NCBI GenBank assembly: GCA_036340215.1
Contig: JAYYZF010000006.1
Span: 1-64,000 of the forward strand
DNA from: JABJPE01 sp036340215
Lineage (GTDB): Bacteria; Pseudomonadota; Gammaproteobacteria; Comchoanobacterales; Comchoanobacteraceae
DNA: 64,000 nt
Direction: 5' to 3'
Part shown: positions 16,606 through 27,000 of the stretch, piece by piece
Numbering within the stretch: position 1 is the first letter of the stretch
Layout: each line of letters opens with the position of its first letter
The notes under the pieces: generated by a model
The model's input: the letters and a program-made list of their open reading frames with translations, nothing else
What the model was told of the DNA's origin: nothing
The model's database searches: none
Made by a program: the position numbers and the translations under genes

Positions 16606-18699
16606 TTAAGATTTACCCTCTATAACTGCATTTGCAATATTTGTTGGAGCTTCAGAATAACACTTAAACTCCATACTATAATTGGCTCTACCTTGAGTAG
16701 CTGACCTAAGATCAGTCGCGTAACCAAACATTTCGGCTAATGGGACCTCTGCGGTAATTATCTTACCAGCTGGCCCATCGTCCATACCATGTATGATGCC
16801 TCGACGACGGTTAAGATCACCTACAACATCACCCATATAATCTTCAGGAGTCACAACCTCTACTGCCATACATGGCTCTAGTAGAATCGGCTTGGCTACC
16901 TTAGCTCCATCCCTAAATGCCATTGACCCTGCAATTTTAAATGCCATTTCGCTCGAATCAACGTCATGGAATGAACCATCAAATAACGTTACTTTAACAT
17001 CAACAACTTCAAATCCTGCGTTGATACCATTCTTCATCTGCTCTTGTATTCCCTTGTCAATGGCTGGAATATATTCTTTCGGGATGACTCCACCAACTAT
17101 GTTGTTGATGAACTCATAGCCTTTGCCAAACTCTTGTGGCTCAATTTTTAACCAGACATGACCATACTGACCTCTACCACCTGTTTGACGCACATACTTT
17201 GTTTCTTGTTCTATAGACTTAGTAATCGTCTCACGGTATGCAACTTGTGGCTTACCTACAGCAGCGTCAACCTTAAATTCGCGCTTCATTCTATCAACAA
17301 TTATCTCTAAATGCAACTCACCCATGCCTTGAATGATTGTTTGACCTGACTCTTCGTCAGTTGAGACACGGAAAGAAGGATCCTCTTGGGCTAACTTACC
17401 TAGTGCTATCCCCATCTTTTCCTGATCAGCCTTAGTCTTTGGCTCAACAGCGACCGCAATAACTGGGTCAGGGAATTCCATTTTTTCAAGAGTAATAATA
17501 GAGTCTGATGCACATAGTGTATCACCAGTTGTCAAAGTTTTTAAGCCAACTGCTGCGGCTATATCACCTGCAAGCACTTCTTTAATCTCTTCTCTTGAGT
17601 TGGAATGCATTTGAAGCAAACGTCCAACACGAACCTTACTAGCTGAGATTGGTGAATAAACACTATCACCTGCCTTCAGAGTACCAGAATATACTCTAAT
17701 AAAACTTAATGTTCCAACAAAAGGATCTGTAGCAATCTTAAATACAAGAGCAGAGAATGGTTCCTTATCATCTGGCTTTCTGATATCTTGCTCTTCATTT
17801 TCAAGGACACCCTTTATAGGCGGAATATCTACAGGGGAAGGCATATACTCAATGAAAGCATCTAACAATGATTGTACACCTTTGTTTTTGAATGCAGAAC
17901 CACAAAAAACTGGGCATATTTCAGTAGCTATTGTTCTTTTTCTTATACCTTCTTTGATTTGCTCTTCGGCCAGATCTCCTTCTTCGAGGTATTTTTCCAT
18001 AAGCTCATCAGAGGATTCAGCTGCAGCCTCTAAAAGCTGCTCACGATATTTATCACATACCTCGACCATATTTTCTGGAATATCTTTAAGCTGATAAGTC
18101 ATACCATAGTTTTCAGAATCCCAGTATATTGCTTTCATTTTTACTAGATCAATAACACCTTCGAACTCATCCTCTCTACCTATTGGTAACTGCATCGGAA
18201 CAGGAGGCATGCCAAGTCTGTCAGACATTTGGCCTACTACACGATAAAAATCAGCGCCAGCTCTATCCATCTTGTTGATAAAAGCTATTCTAGGCACACC
18301 ATATTTGTTGGCTTGGCGCCAAACTGTCTCAGATTGTGGCTCAACACCACCAACAGAACAAAATACCACACATGCCCCATCTAGGACTCTTAAAGATCTC
18401 TCAACCTCGATAGTGAAGTCAACGTGGCCTGGAGTATCGATAATATTGATTCTATGTTTCTTGAATTGAGCACTCATACCAGCCCAGAAACAAGTTGTAG
18501 CCGCAGAAGTAATTGTAATACCACGCTCTTGTTCCTGCTCCATCCAGTCCATAGTAGCACCACCATCGTGGACTTCACCAATTGCGTGTGTCTTACCGGT
18601 ATAAAACAGTATTCTTTCAGTGGTGGTAGTCTTTCCAGCATCTACGTGTGCAGATATCCCTATGTTTCTGTATAACTCTATTGGTGTTCCTCTTGACAC
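16606..18699 (-). CDS. fusA: Elongation factor G
   Basis: A 697-residue translocation GTPase. G motifs are AHVDAGKTTTTERILFYTG near residue 17, DTPGHVDFT near residue 88 and NKMD near residue 142. Domain IV motifs, including GGVIPKEYIPAIDKGIQEQM, follow in the C-terminal half. The start is GTG at 18699 with GGGGA upstream. It lies between rpsG and tuf in the str cluster. Confidence 0.98.
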   Translation of the reverse strand: MSRGTPIELYRNIGISAHVDAGKTTTTERILFYTGKTHAIGEVHDGGATMDWMEQEQERGITITSAATTCFWAGMSAQFKKHRINIIDTPGHVDFTIEVERSLRVLDGACVVFCSVGGVEPQSETVWRQANKYGVPRIAFINKMDRAGADFYRVVGQMSDRLGMPPVPMQLPIGREDEFEGVIDLVKMKAIYWDSENYGMTYQLKDIPENMVEVCDKYREQLLEAAAESSDELMEKYLEEGDLAEEQIKEGIRKRTIATEICPVFCGSAFKNKGVQSLLDAFIEYMPSPVDIPPIKGVLENEEQDIRKPDDKEPFSALVFKIATDPFVGTLSFIRVYSGTLKAGDSVYSPISASKVRVGRLLQMHSNSREEIKEVLAGDIAAAVGLKTLTTGDTLCASDSIITLEKMEFPDPVIAVAVEPKTKADQEKMGIALGKLAQEDPSFRVSTDEESGQTIIQGMGELHLEIIVDRMKREFKVDAAVGKPQVAYRETITKSIEQETKYVRQTGGRGQYGHVWLKIEPQEFGKGYEFINNIVGGVIPKEYIPAIDKGIQEQMKNGINAGFEVVDVKVTLFDGSFHDVDSSEMAFKIAGSMAFRDGAKVAKPILLEPCMAVEVVTPEDYMGDVVGDLNRRRGIIHGMDDGPAGKIITAEVPLAEMFGYATDLRSATQGRANYSMEFKCYSEAPTNIANAVIEGKS

Positions 18700-18713
18700 A
18701 ATATATCCCCTAA

Positions 18714-19223
18714 TTAATTTCTACTACCAAGATTTTGGAAGACTCGGTTCGCAGCAGCCATTTTATGTAGCTCGTCTCTCTTGCGCATTACTTCGCCTCT
18801 TCCATCTAAAATCTCTAAAAGAACTTTCGCTAAGTTATCTTTCATAGATCCAACCATCTTTCTAGATGCTGCTAAAATCCAACGAAATAAAATTGCCTTT
18901 TTTCTTCCAGAGGAAATCTCAACTGGAACCTGGTAGTTAGCACCACCAACTCTCTTGGTTCGTACTTCTAAGGACGGGCAACCCTTTTCAATAATCTGAG
19001 CAAACAAGTTTACAGCCTCTCTGGACTTCTCAGCACCTGATACTCTGCTATTTTTCTTCTCAACAACTTTGTAAAGAGCACTAGCTACAATACTTTCTGC
19101 AAGCTGTAATTTTCCACTTACCATAAGCATCTTGGTGAATTTGTTAATATCTAAATCACCGAAAAAACGAACTTCAGCTATATTCTTATCATTACTTTTT
19201 CTTCTTTTATACGGTCTACGCAT
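18714..19223 (-). CDS. rpsG: 30S ribosomal protein S7
   Basis: A 169-residue S7, organiser of the 30S head. It starts MRRPYKRRKSNDK, and carries GCPSLEVRTKRVGGANYQVP and the C-terminal LHKMAAANRVFQNL. The start is ATG 19223, with GGAG upstream just past the rpsL stop. A 28-codon in-frame extension would run back into rpsL and has no family match. Confidence 0.96.
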   Translation of the reverse strand: MRRPYKRRKSNDKNIAEVRFFGDLDINKFTKMLMVSGKLQLAESIVASALYKVVEKKNSRVSGAEKSREAVNLFAQIIEKGCPSLEVRTKRVGGANYQVPVEISSGRKKAILFRWILAASRKMVGSMKDNLAKVLLEILDGRGEVMRKRDELHKMAAANRVFQNLGSRN

Positions 19224-19236
19224 AATATTTCTCCAA

Positions 19237-19611
19237 CTAAGACTTAGGTCTCTTTGCACCATACTTCGAACGCCCTTTACGTCTAGCAGAAACGCCAGAT
19301 GCATCAAGACAGCCTCTTATTACTCTATATCTAACACCAGGAAGATCCTTTCTACTTGCACCACATACAAGAACTATAGAGTGCTCTTGCAAATTGTGCC
19401 CCTCACCACCAACATATGCGGTAACTTCCTTACCGTTAGTCAACCTCACACGGCAAACTTTTCTAAGAGCTGAGTTAGGCTTTTTAGGGGTAGTCGTGTA
19501 AACTCTTAAGCATACGCCACGACGTTGTGAGCAAGCCTGTAAAGCAGGTCTTTTTGTAACTCGTCTTTTCCTAACTCTAGGTTTTCTACATAACTGATTA
19601 ATTGTTGCCAT
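19237..19611 (-). CDS. rpsL: 30S ribosomal protein S12
   Basis: A 124-residue S12 at the decoding centre. It starts MATINQLCRKPRVRKRRVTK and carries TTPKKPNSALRKVCRVRL (about 40-57) and the GVRYRVIRGCLD region. The lysines where streptomycin-resistance changes usually occur (in PKKPNS and near RKDLPG) are wild type. It is the first gene of the str cluster, behind its own candidate promoter. Confidence 0.98.
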   Translation of the reverse strand: MATINQLCRKPRVRKRRVTKRPALQACSQRRGVCLRVYTTTPKKPNSALRKVCRVRLTNGKEVTAYVGGEGHNLQEHSIVLVCGASRKDLPGVRYRVIRGCLDASGVSARRKGRSKYGAKRPKS

Positions 19612-19650
19612 AATTCATCCACTATTAGCTGTCATTCACAAAATTTGATA

Positions 19651-19690
19651 ATTTTAAGAAGCAATAGCATAATTGTCAAGATAATTATGC
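19651..19690 (-). promoter_or_regulatory. Candidate sigma-70 promoter of the str cluster, with a dyad over the -35
   Basis: In the 151-base gap between rpoC and rpsL, the minus strand has a perfect TTGACA (19679-19674), a 17-base spacer and TAAAAT (19656-19651). Transcription would start about 30 bases before the rpsL ATG. A perfect inverted repeat, GCATAATT-N8-AATTATGC (19667-19690), overlaps the -35 and could be an operator or a weak hairpin. A second weak dyad of GAAAAAGA/TCTTTTTC lies at 19710-19736. Confidence 0.7.
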
Positions 19691-19762
19691 TAAACTACTA
19701 AAATTATATGAAAAAGATATTATTATAGTCTTTTTCTCTACCTATATAATTCAAAAACTGAT

Positions 19763-22700
19763 TTACTCACTAGGAGCTTCAGATTCATCATTATTCAACT
19801 CTTCTCTCAGAGCTGTATCAATATCGTCTTTAGTTGCCATTATATTGCCAGAATCAATCTTATTTTGCTTAATGTTCTGGTGGTACATAAACCCAGTTCC
19901 AGCAGGTATTATTCTACCAACTAGAACGTTCTCTTTCAAACCTCGCAGCATGTCTGAACGACCATTTACTGAAGCCTCAGTCAGAACCCTAGTGGTCTCC
20001 TGGAAAGATGCAGCTGATAAGAAGGACGTTGTTGACAACGAAGCTTTTGTTATTCCCATAAGTACTGGCATAGCAGTTGCTGGAATTTCATTATCAGCAA
20101 TACTACTATTTGCGTCATCTAATAACTCAACGTCAATGGACTCACCCTTAACTAGGTCCGTATCACCAGGATTAGTTACTTCGCACTTACGTAACATCTG
20201 TCTAACTATAACTTCTATATGCTTATCATTTATCTTAACACCCTGCAGCCTGTAGACATCTTGTACTTCATTAATCATATAAGATGCAAAACTACCAACT
20301 CCAAGCAATCTTAGGATTGCATGAGGGTCTTCAGAGCCATCAACAAGGATATCACCTTTGCTTACATACTCCCCTTCAAAAGCAATAATAGGACGCCACT
20401 TTGGCACTAATTCTTCGTAAACTTCACCTGTCTTAGAATTTGTAATGACTAGACGACGCTTATCTTTTGTTTCTTTACCGTAGCTGATATTACCACTAAT
20501 TTCAGCTAATATAGCAGTATCTTTACCCTTTCTCGCTTCAAATAAATCAGCAACTCGTGGTAAACCACCAGTAATATCTCCTGTTTTCGAGCCTTCTTGA
20601 GGAATCCTTGCAATAACGTCACCAACGCCAACGCTATCACCGTTATTAATATTAATAATTGTACCTTCAATTAACATATAGTTTGCAGGTAGTTTACTAT
20701 CAGGCAAAGTTAAGCTTGCGCCATTTTCATCTAACAACCTAATCATTGGCTTATGACTCTCACCAGAAGATTTTTGATCTCCCTGTGGACTAACTACCAT
20801 ACTTGATAGACCTGTAAGATCATCAGTCTGTTGTGTAACAGTGACACCATCAATCATATCAACAAATTCAATAGAGCCAGAAACTTCAGAAATAATCGGT
20901 CTTGTATGAGGATCCCATTCAGCTACTACTGAACCAAGTTCAACGCTAGAACCATCTTTAACCATCAAAGTAGTACCATAAGCTATCTTATAACGTTCGC
21001 ACTCTCTGCCACTTGAATCTATAACATTTAAGTCACCTGAACGAGAAACAACTACTAAGTTGCCAGATTCATGATGCTCTACCGTTTTCAAGTTATTTAA
21101 CTTGATAGTACCCTTTGTCCTTACTTGGATACTGTTAGCAGCAGTAGCCCTAGACGCAGCACCCCCGATGTGGAAAGTACGCATTGTTAGCTGTGTACCT
21201 GGCTCACCAATTGACTGAGCAGCAATTACCCCAACAGCCTCACCAATATTTACTAAGTGGCCTCGTGAAAGGTCTCTACCATAACAAAGGGCACAAATAC
21301 CATGCTTAGTTTCACAGGTTATAGAAGATCTTACTTTAAGTTTATCAATACTATGCTTTTCAATAATATCTAGACTTGAATCTAATAACTCAACTCCTTT
21401 TGCAACAAGGACATTGCCGTCTTTATCAAGGACGTCTTCAGCTAAGACTCTACCTATTACTCTATCGCGCAATGGAACTACAACCTCACCACCTTCGATA
21501 TGAGGTGTTAATTCTAAACCAGCAGAAGTACCACAATCGTACTGAGTCACCACAACATCTTGAGCAACATCAACCAATCTTCTAGTCAAATAACCGGAGT
21601 TAGCAGTTTTCAATGCAGTATCCGATAACCCCTTTCTGGCACCATGAGTTGATATAAAGTACTCATCAATCTCAAGCCCTTCTCTAAAGTTAGCAACAAT
21701 TGGAGTCTCAATAATGGAGCCATCAGGTTTAGCCATAAGACCCCTCATACCTGCTAACTGTCTAATCTGAGCAGCAGAACCCCTAGCCCCTGAATCAGCC
21801 ATCATGTAAATAGAGTTAAAAGATGCTTGGGAGTGAACTTTTCCTTTACTATCTGCAACGTCTTGGAATGACATCTTCTTCATCATCTCAACAGCAACTT
21901 CATCATTAGTATTAGACCATATATCTATAACCTTGTTCTTTCTTTCACCATCTGTTAACAAACCAGTAGTAAATTGTTTTTCAACGGATTCAACCTCGTC
22001 CTTAGCTTTTGCGATTAGGTCTCCTTTTGCTCCAGGAATAATAAGATCATCAAGGCCAATTGAAGCGCCAGAATTAGTTGCATTCTTGAAACCAAGATAC
22101 ATAAGTTGGTCAGCTAAAATAACTGTTTCTTTCGTACCAAGAGCCCTGTATGCGAGCTGCATTAAAGCTGATAGCTCTTTTTTCTTCATAACTTTGTTGA
22201 TAGCATCAAAGGGTAGCCCCTTTGGAAATACATCCCAAAGTAAGCAGCGCCCTACAGTTGTATCAACAACACGAGATTTCTCCTGAGTTTTGCCATCTGC
22301 ATCTTTTATTGATTCTGTTATCCTGACTTTTACCTTAGCATGTATATGAACCTTCTCGAGGTCATAAGAACGCCTAACTTCATCTATGTCAGCAAAAATC
22401 ATGCCCTCACCGGCCACATTAATTGCCTCTCTGGTCATATAGTAAAGCCCCAAGACTATATCTTGTGTTGGAACTATAATTGGGTCACCACTTGACGATG
22501 ACAAAATATTATTCGTAGACATCATTAAGCAACGAGCTTCTATTTGAGCTTCGATAGTTAATGGTACGTGTACAGCCATTTGGTCACCATCAAAGTCAGC
22601 ATTGTAAGCCGTACAGACTAATGGGTGTAATTGAATAGCCTTTCCTTCAATCAAAGTCGGCTCAAATGCTTGAATACCTAACCTATGCAAAGTTGGTGCC

Positions 22701-23977
22701 CTGTTTAGTAACACTGGGTGTTCACGAATAACTTCTTCTAACACATCCCATACAACTGGCATTTCTTTTTCTATCATCCTCTTAGCAGCTTTGATGGTAG
22801 ATGCAAGCTCAAGATTCTGTAGACGCCCGAGAACAAAAGGCTTAAATAGCTCAAGAGCCATTTTCTTCGGTAGGCCGCATTGGTGCAACTTCAATGTTGG
22901 ACCCACAACAATTACGGATCTTCCGGAATAATCTACACGCTTCCCAAGGAGGTTTTGTCTAAAACGACCTTGCTTTCCACGAATCATATCAGCTAATGAC
23001 TTAAGTGGCCTTTTATTAGTTCCAGTTACTACTCTACCTCTTCTCCCATTATCGAAGAGAGCATCAACAGACTCCTGTAACATTCTTTTTTCATTACGCA
23101 CTATTATATCAGGAGCGCCGAGTTCAAGTAGTCTTCTCAACCTATTATTTCGATTAATAACACGACGATAGAGGTCATTTAAGTCAGATGTTGCAAATCT
23201 ACCTCCGTCTAAAGGTACTAAAGGCCTAAGGTCTGGTGGTAATACTGGTAATACTGTCATAATCATCCATTCAGGCTTATTCTTAGACTGAACGAATGCT
23301 TCTAAAATTTTTAATCTCTTAGTGAGTCTCTTTAACTTAGTCTCTGAATTAACAGAAAAAAGTTGCTTCTTAATATCTACAAGCTCTTTATTAATATCCA
23401 TGCCTTTAAGAAGCTCATATATACCCTCAGCTCCCATCATGGCATCAAAGTCATCACCATATTCTTCTTGTGCGTCAAGGAAGGCATCCTCACTGAGTAG
23501 GCTTCCTTTATCTAGAGGAGTCATGCCTGGATCAGTTACTACGTAAGCCTCAAAATAGAGCACTCTCTCGATGTCACGTAAAGTCATATCAAGTAACAGA
23601 CCAATTCTAGATGGTAATGATTTTAAGTACCAAATGTGGGCAACTGGACTAGCAAGTTCGATATGCCCCATACGTTCGCGTCTTACTTTAGACAGGGTTA
23701 CTTCAACACCACATTTCTCACATACAACGCCACGATGCTTTAAACGCTTGTATTTACCACACAAGCACTCATAGTCTTTGACTGGGCCAAATACGCTACA
23801 GCAAAACAAACCTTTCTTTTCAGGTTTAAAAGTCCTGTAATTAATAGTTTCAGGTTTTTCTACCTTCCCGTAAGATAAGGAAATTATCTTCTCTGGTGAT
23901 AATAACCCAACTACAACCTCATCAAAATAATTACTAGATGAACTTTGCTTTAACAGACTTTGTAAATACTCGCTCAA
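19763..23977 (-). CDS. rpoC: DNA-directed RNA polymerase subunit beta-prime
   Basis: A 1404-residue catalytic subunit. Zinc ligands C71, C73, C86 and C89 are intact near the N terminus. The active-site metal motif NADFDGD lies near residues 459-465. The second zinc site is seen in CETKHGICALCYGRDL near residue 890, and the trigger-loop and bridge-helix regions are present. The start is TTG at 23977 with GGAG eight bases upstream. Length is normal (E. coli 1407). It follows rpoB by 45 bases. Confidence 0.98.
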   Translation of the reverse strand: MSEYLQSLLKQSSSSNYFDEVVVGLLSPEKIISLSYGKVEKPETINYRTFKPEKKGLFCCSVFGPVKDYECLCGKYKRLKHRGVVCEKCGVEVTLSKVRRERMGHIELASPVAHIWYLKSLPSRIGLLLDMTLRDIERVLYFEAYVVTDPGMTPLDKGSLLSEDAFLDAQEEYGDDFDAMMGAEGIYELLKGMDINKELVDIKKQLFSVNSETKLKRLTKRLKILEAFVQSKNKPEWMIMTVLPVLPPDLRPLVPLDGGRFATSDLNDLYRRVINRNNRLRRLLELGAPDIIVRNEKRMLQESVDALFDNGRRGRVVTGTNKRPLKSLADMIRGKQGRFRQNLLGKRVDYSGRSVIVVGPTLKLHQCGLPKKMALELFKPFVLGRLQNLELASTIKAAKRMIEKEMPVVWDVLEEVIREHPVLLNRAPTLHRLGIQAFEPTLIEGKAIQLHPLVCTAYNADFDGDQMAVHVPLTIEAQIEARCLMMSTNNILSSSSGDPIIVPTQDIVLGLYYMTREAINVAGEGMIFADIDEVRRSYDLEKVHIHAKVKVRITESIKDADGKTQEKSRVVDTTVGRCLLWDVFPKGLPFDAINKVMKKKELSALMQLAYRALGTKETVILADQLMYLGFKNATNSGASIGLDDLIIPGAKGDLIAKAKDEVESVEKQFTTGLLTDGERKNKVIDIWSNTNDEVAVEMMKKMSFQDVADSKGKVHSQASFNSIYMMADSGARGSAAQIRQLAGMRGLMAKPDGSIIETPIVANFREGLEIDEYFISTHGARKGLSDTALKTANSGYLTRRLVDVAQDVVVTQYDCGTSAGLELTPHIEGGEVVVPLRDRVIGRVLAEDVLDKDGNVLVAKGVELLDSSLDIIEKHSIDKLKVRSSITCETKHGICALCYGRDLSRGHLVNIGEAVGVIAAQSIGEPGTQLTMRTFHIGGAASRATAANSIQVRTKGTIKLNNLKTVEHHESGNLVVVSRSGDLNVIDSSGRECERYKIAYGTTLMVKDGSSVELGSVVAEWDPHTRPIISEVSGSIEFVDMIDGVTVTQQTDDLTGLSSMVVSPQGDQKSSGESHKPMIRLLDENGASLTLPDSKLPANYMLIEGTIININNGDSVGVGDVIARIPQEGSKTGDITGGLPRVADLFEARKGKDTAILAEISGNISYGKETKDKRRLVITNSKTGEVYEELVPKWRPIIAFEGEYVSKGDILVDGSEDPHAILRLLGVGSFASYMINEVQDVYRLQGVKINDKHIEVIVRQMLRKCEVTNPGDTDLVKGESIDVELLDDANSSIADNEIPATAMPVLMGITKASLSTTSFLSAASFQETTRVLTEASVNGRSDMLRGLKENVLVGRIIPAGTGFMYHQNIKQNKIDSGNIMATKDDIDTALREELNNDESEAPSE

Positions 23978-24022
23978 GAGATTTTCTCCAGAAAAATTGT
24001 TTTAACAATACTAGATATAGTA

Positions 24023-27000
24023 TTAACCTTCATTTAGATTAATATCAATTCCTAGTGACCTAATTTCTTTAATCAATACTTTGAATGACTCAGGCATACC
24101 TGCATCCATAATATAATTACCATCGACAATATTCTTGTAAACTTTAGTTCTACCCTGGACATCGTCTGATTTAACAGTAAGCATTTCTTGTAGAGTATAT
24201 GCAGCTCCGTATGCTTGTAATGCCCAAACTTCCATTTCCCCAAATCTTTGTCCACCACCTTGAGCTTTACCTCCAAGCGGCTGTTGTGTTACAAGGCTAT
24301 ATGATCCTGTAGATCTTGCATGCATCTTATCATCGACTAAATGGTTTAGTTTCAGCATATACATATAACCAACAGTAATATCTCTATCAAATGACTTTCC
24401 AGTTCTACCATCATATAGTTTAAGCTGACCTGACTCTGGCAAATCTGCAAGCTTCAGTAAGGACTTAATGGTAGTCTCAGGGACACCGCCAAAAACAGGT
24501 GAGCTTATAGGAACACCAGAGCGCCAATGCTTGGCAAGCTTTATAATTTCCTCGTCACTCATGCTTGTGTGATCAATAGCAGATAATTGTGAATGACTGA
24601 TTATTTTACCTATGAAATCTCTTATGGAAGAGACACTTTCGTTTTCATCCAGCATGTTACCAAGCTTCAGTCCTAAAGTCTTCACTGCTATACCCAAATG
24701 AGACTCTAATATCTGCCCTACGTTCATACGTGAAGGCACACCTAGAGGATTAAGGACTATATCGACAGGGGTTCCATCAGCCATATGTGGCATATCCTCT
24801 TCAGGAATTATTATAGAAACAACACCTTTGTTACCATGTCTTCCAGCCATCTTATCACCTGGCTGAATCCTTCTCTTAACAGCTATGTAAACTTTTATTA
24901 TTTTTATTACTCCAGGAGATAAATCATCGCCCTGAGCAATTCTCTTTCTTCTATAATCTAAGGCTTTATCATATGATATCTGCTGCTCGTTGTAATCATT
25001 TACTAAGGAAGCTAGTTTCTCATGGCTAGCCTCGTCTTTTAACTTGAGTAAGAGAAGCTCATTATCAGATAAACTAGCAACCATCTTCTCTGTTAACTTT
25101 GTTCCAGACTTAAGAGTTCCTGCTCTTTCAGCTAAAGTTTCAGAAACAAGCATACCCCTCAAGTTTTCAATAATCCTGAGCTGTTTTATCTTAAGCTCAT
25201 CATCTAAGTCTTTCTTCGCCCTAGAATAAACTTCTTTCTCGATACTCAGAGCTCTTTCGTCTTTATCAACACCATCACGTGTGAATACTTGAACATCAAT
25301 AACTGTACCACTAGCTCCAGATGAAACTCTTAGCGAGCTGTCTTTCACATCAGAGGCTTTCTCACCAAAAATTGCTCTCAATAGTTTTTCTTCTGGCGTA
25401 AGTTGAGACTCTGTTTTTGGCGTAACCTTACCTACAAGAATATCACCAGGGTTAACCTCAGCTCCAATATAAACGATACCAGACTCGTCTAACTTAGCTA
25501 ACGAAGCTTCACTCACATTTGGAATATCAGGAGTAATTTCTTCAGGCCCAAGCTTAGTATCTCTTGCAACACAGACCAACTCTTGAATATGAACTGAAGT
25601 GAACCTATCATCTTTTACCACTCTCTCTGAAAGTAAAATAGAATCCTCAAAGTTAAAACCATTCCAAGGCATAAAAGCAACTAGTAAGTTTTGACCAAGA
25701 GCTAACTCACCTAAATCAGTAGATTGACCATCAGCAATGATATCCCCTCTCTTGACTTGCATACCAGCTTTTACGATCGGTAACTGATTAACACATGTGT
25801 TTGTATTAGAGCGCATATACTTTGTCATGTTGTATATGTCTACGCCACTATCAGTTTTTGTACTATTACCAAGAGCATCAGTTAACTTAGTATCAAGCTT
25901 TGTGTTGTCTTCACTATGTACTATTATCCTTTGAGAATCGACGTAATGCACAATACCATCACGTTCTGCAACCTGAGAAACACCTGAGTCAGATGCAACT
26001 AAGGCTTCCATACCAGTACCAACTAGGGGCTTCTCGCTCTTAATAGTTGGAACTGCCTGACGTTGCATGTTTGACCCCATAAGAGCCCTGTTAGCATCGT
26101 TATGCTCAAGGAAAGGTATAAGTGATGCTGCAACAGAAACAATTTGTCTTGATGAAACGTCTATGTAATCTATTTTCTTAGGTGCAGTGAAAGTGAATTC
26201 ACGATTAAACCTACATGGCACAAGACTATCTAAAATCTCACCATCAACACCAATGCTGATATCAGACTTAGCTATGTAATAGCTGCCCTCTTCAATTGCT
26301 GATAAATAACAAATCTCACTTGTTAATTTACCATCAACAACTTTACGGAATGGGCTTTCAAGGAAACCATAGTCATTGACTTTAGCATAAACAGCAAGAG
26401 AATTAATCAGACCAATATTCGGTCCCTCAGGAGTTTCAATAGGACAAATACGACCATAGTGCGTATGGTGAACATCACGCACCTCAAAACCTGCTCTTTC
26501 ACGTGTTAAACCGCCTGGACCTAAGGCAGAAACCCTTCTTTTGTGTGTAATCTGGGAAAGTGGATTACAGTGATCCATAAACTGGGATAGCTGACTTGAG
26601 CCAAAAAATTCTTTAATTACAGCAAAAATTGGTCTTGTGTTAATTAAATCCTGAGGCATGGCAGATTCTGAATCTGGATGAGACATTTTTTCTCTGACAG
26701 CTCTTTCAACACGTAACAAACCAACTCTTATTTGGTTCTCAACCATTTCACCAACTATTCTTACACGACGATTCCCTAAATTATCGATATCGTCTACAGA
26801 GCCTTTACCATCTCTTATGTCTATTAAAGTTGCTATAACTTCTAGAATATCATCTTGCGATAAAGTTCCATCGCCCTGAGAATTCTTACGCCCTAATCTC
26901 AGGTTTAGTTTCATTCTACCAACCCCAGATAAATCATAGCGATCCTCGGAGAAAAATAAATTATGGAAGAGCTTTTCAGCTGAATCTTTAGTTGGTGGCT

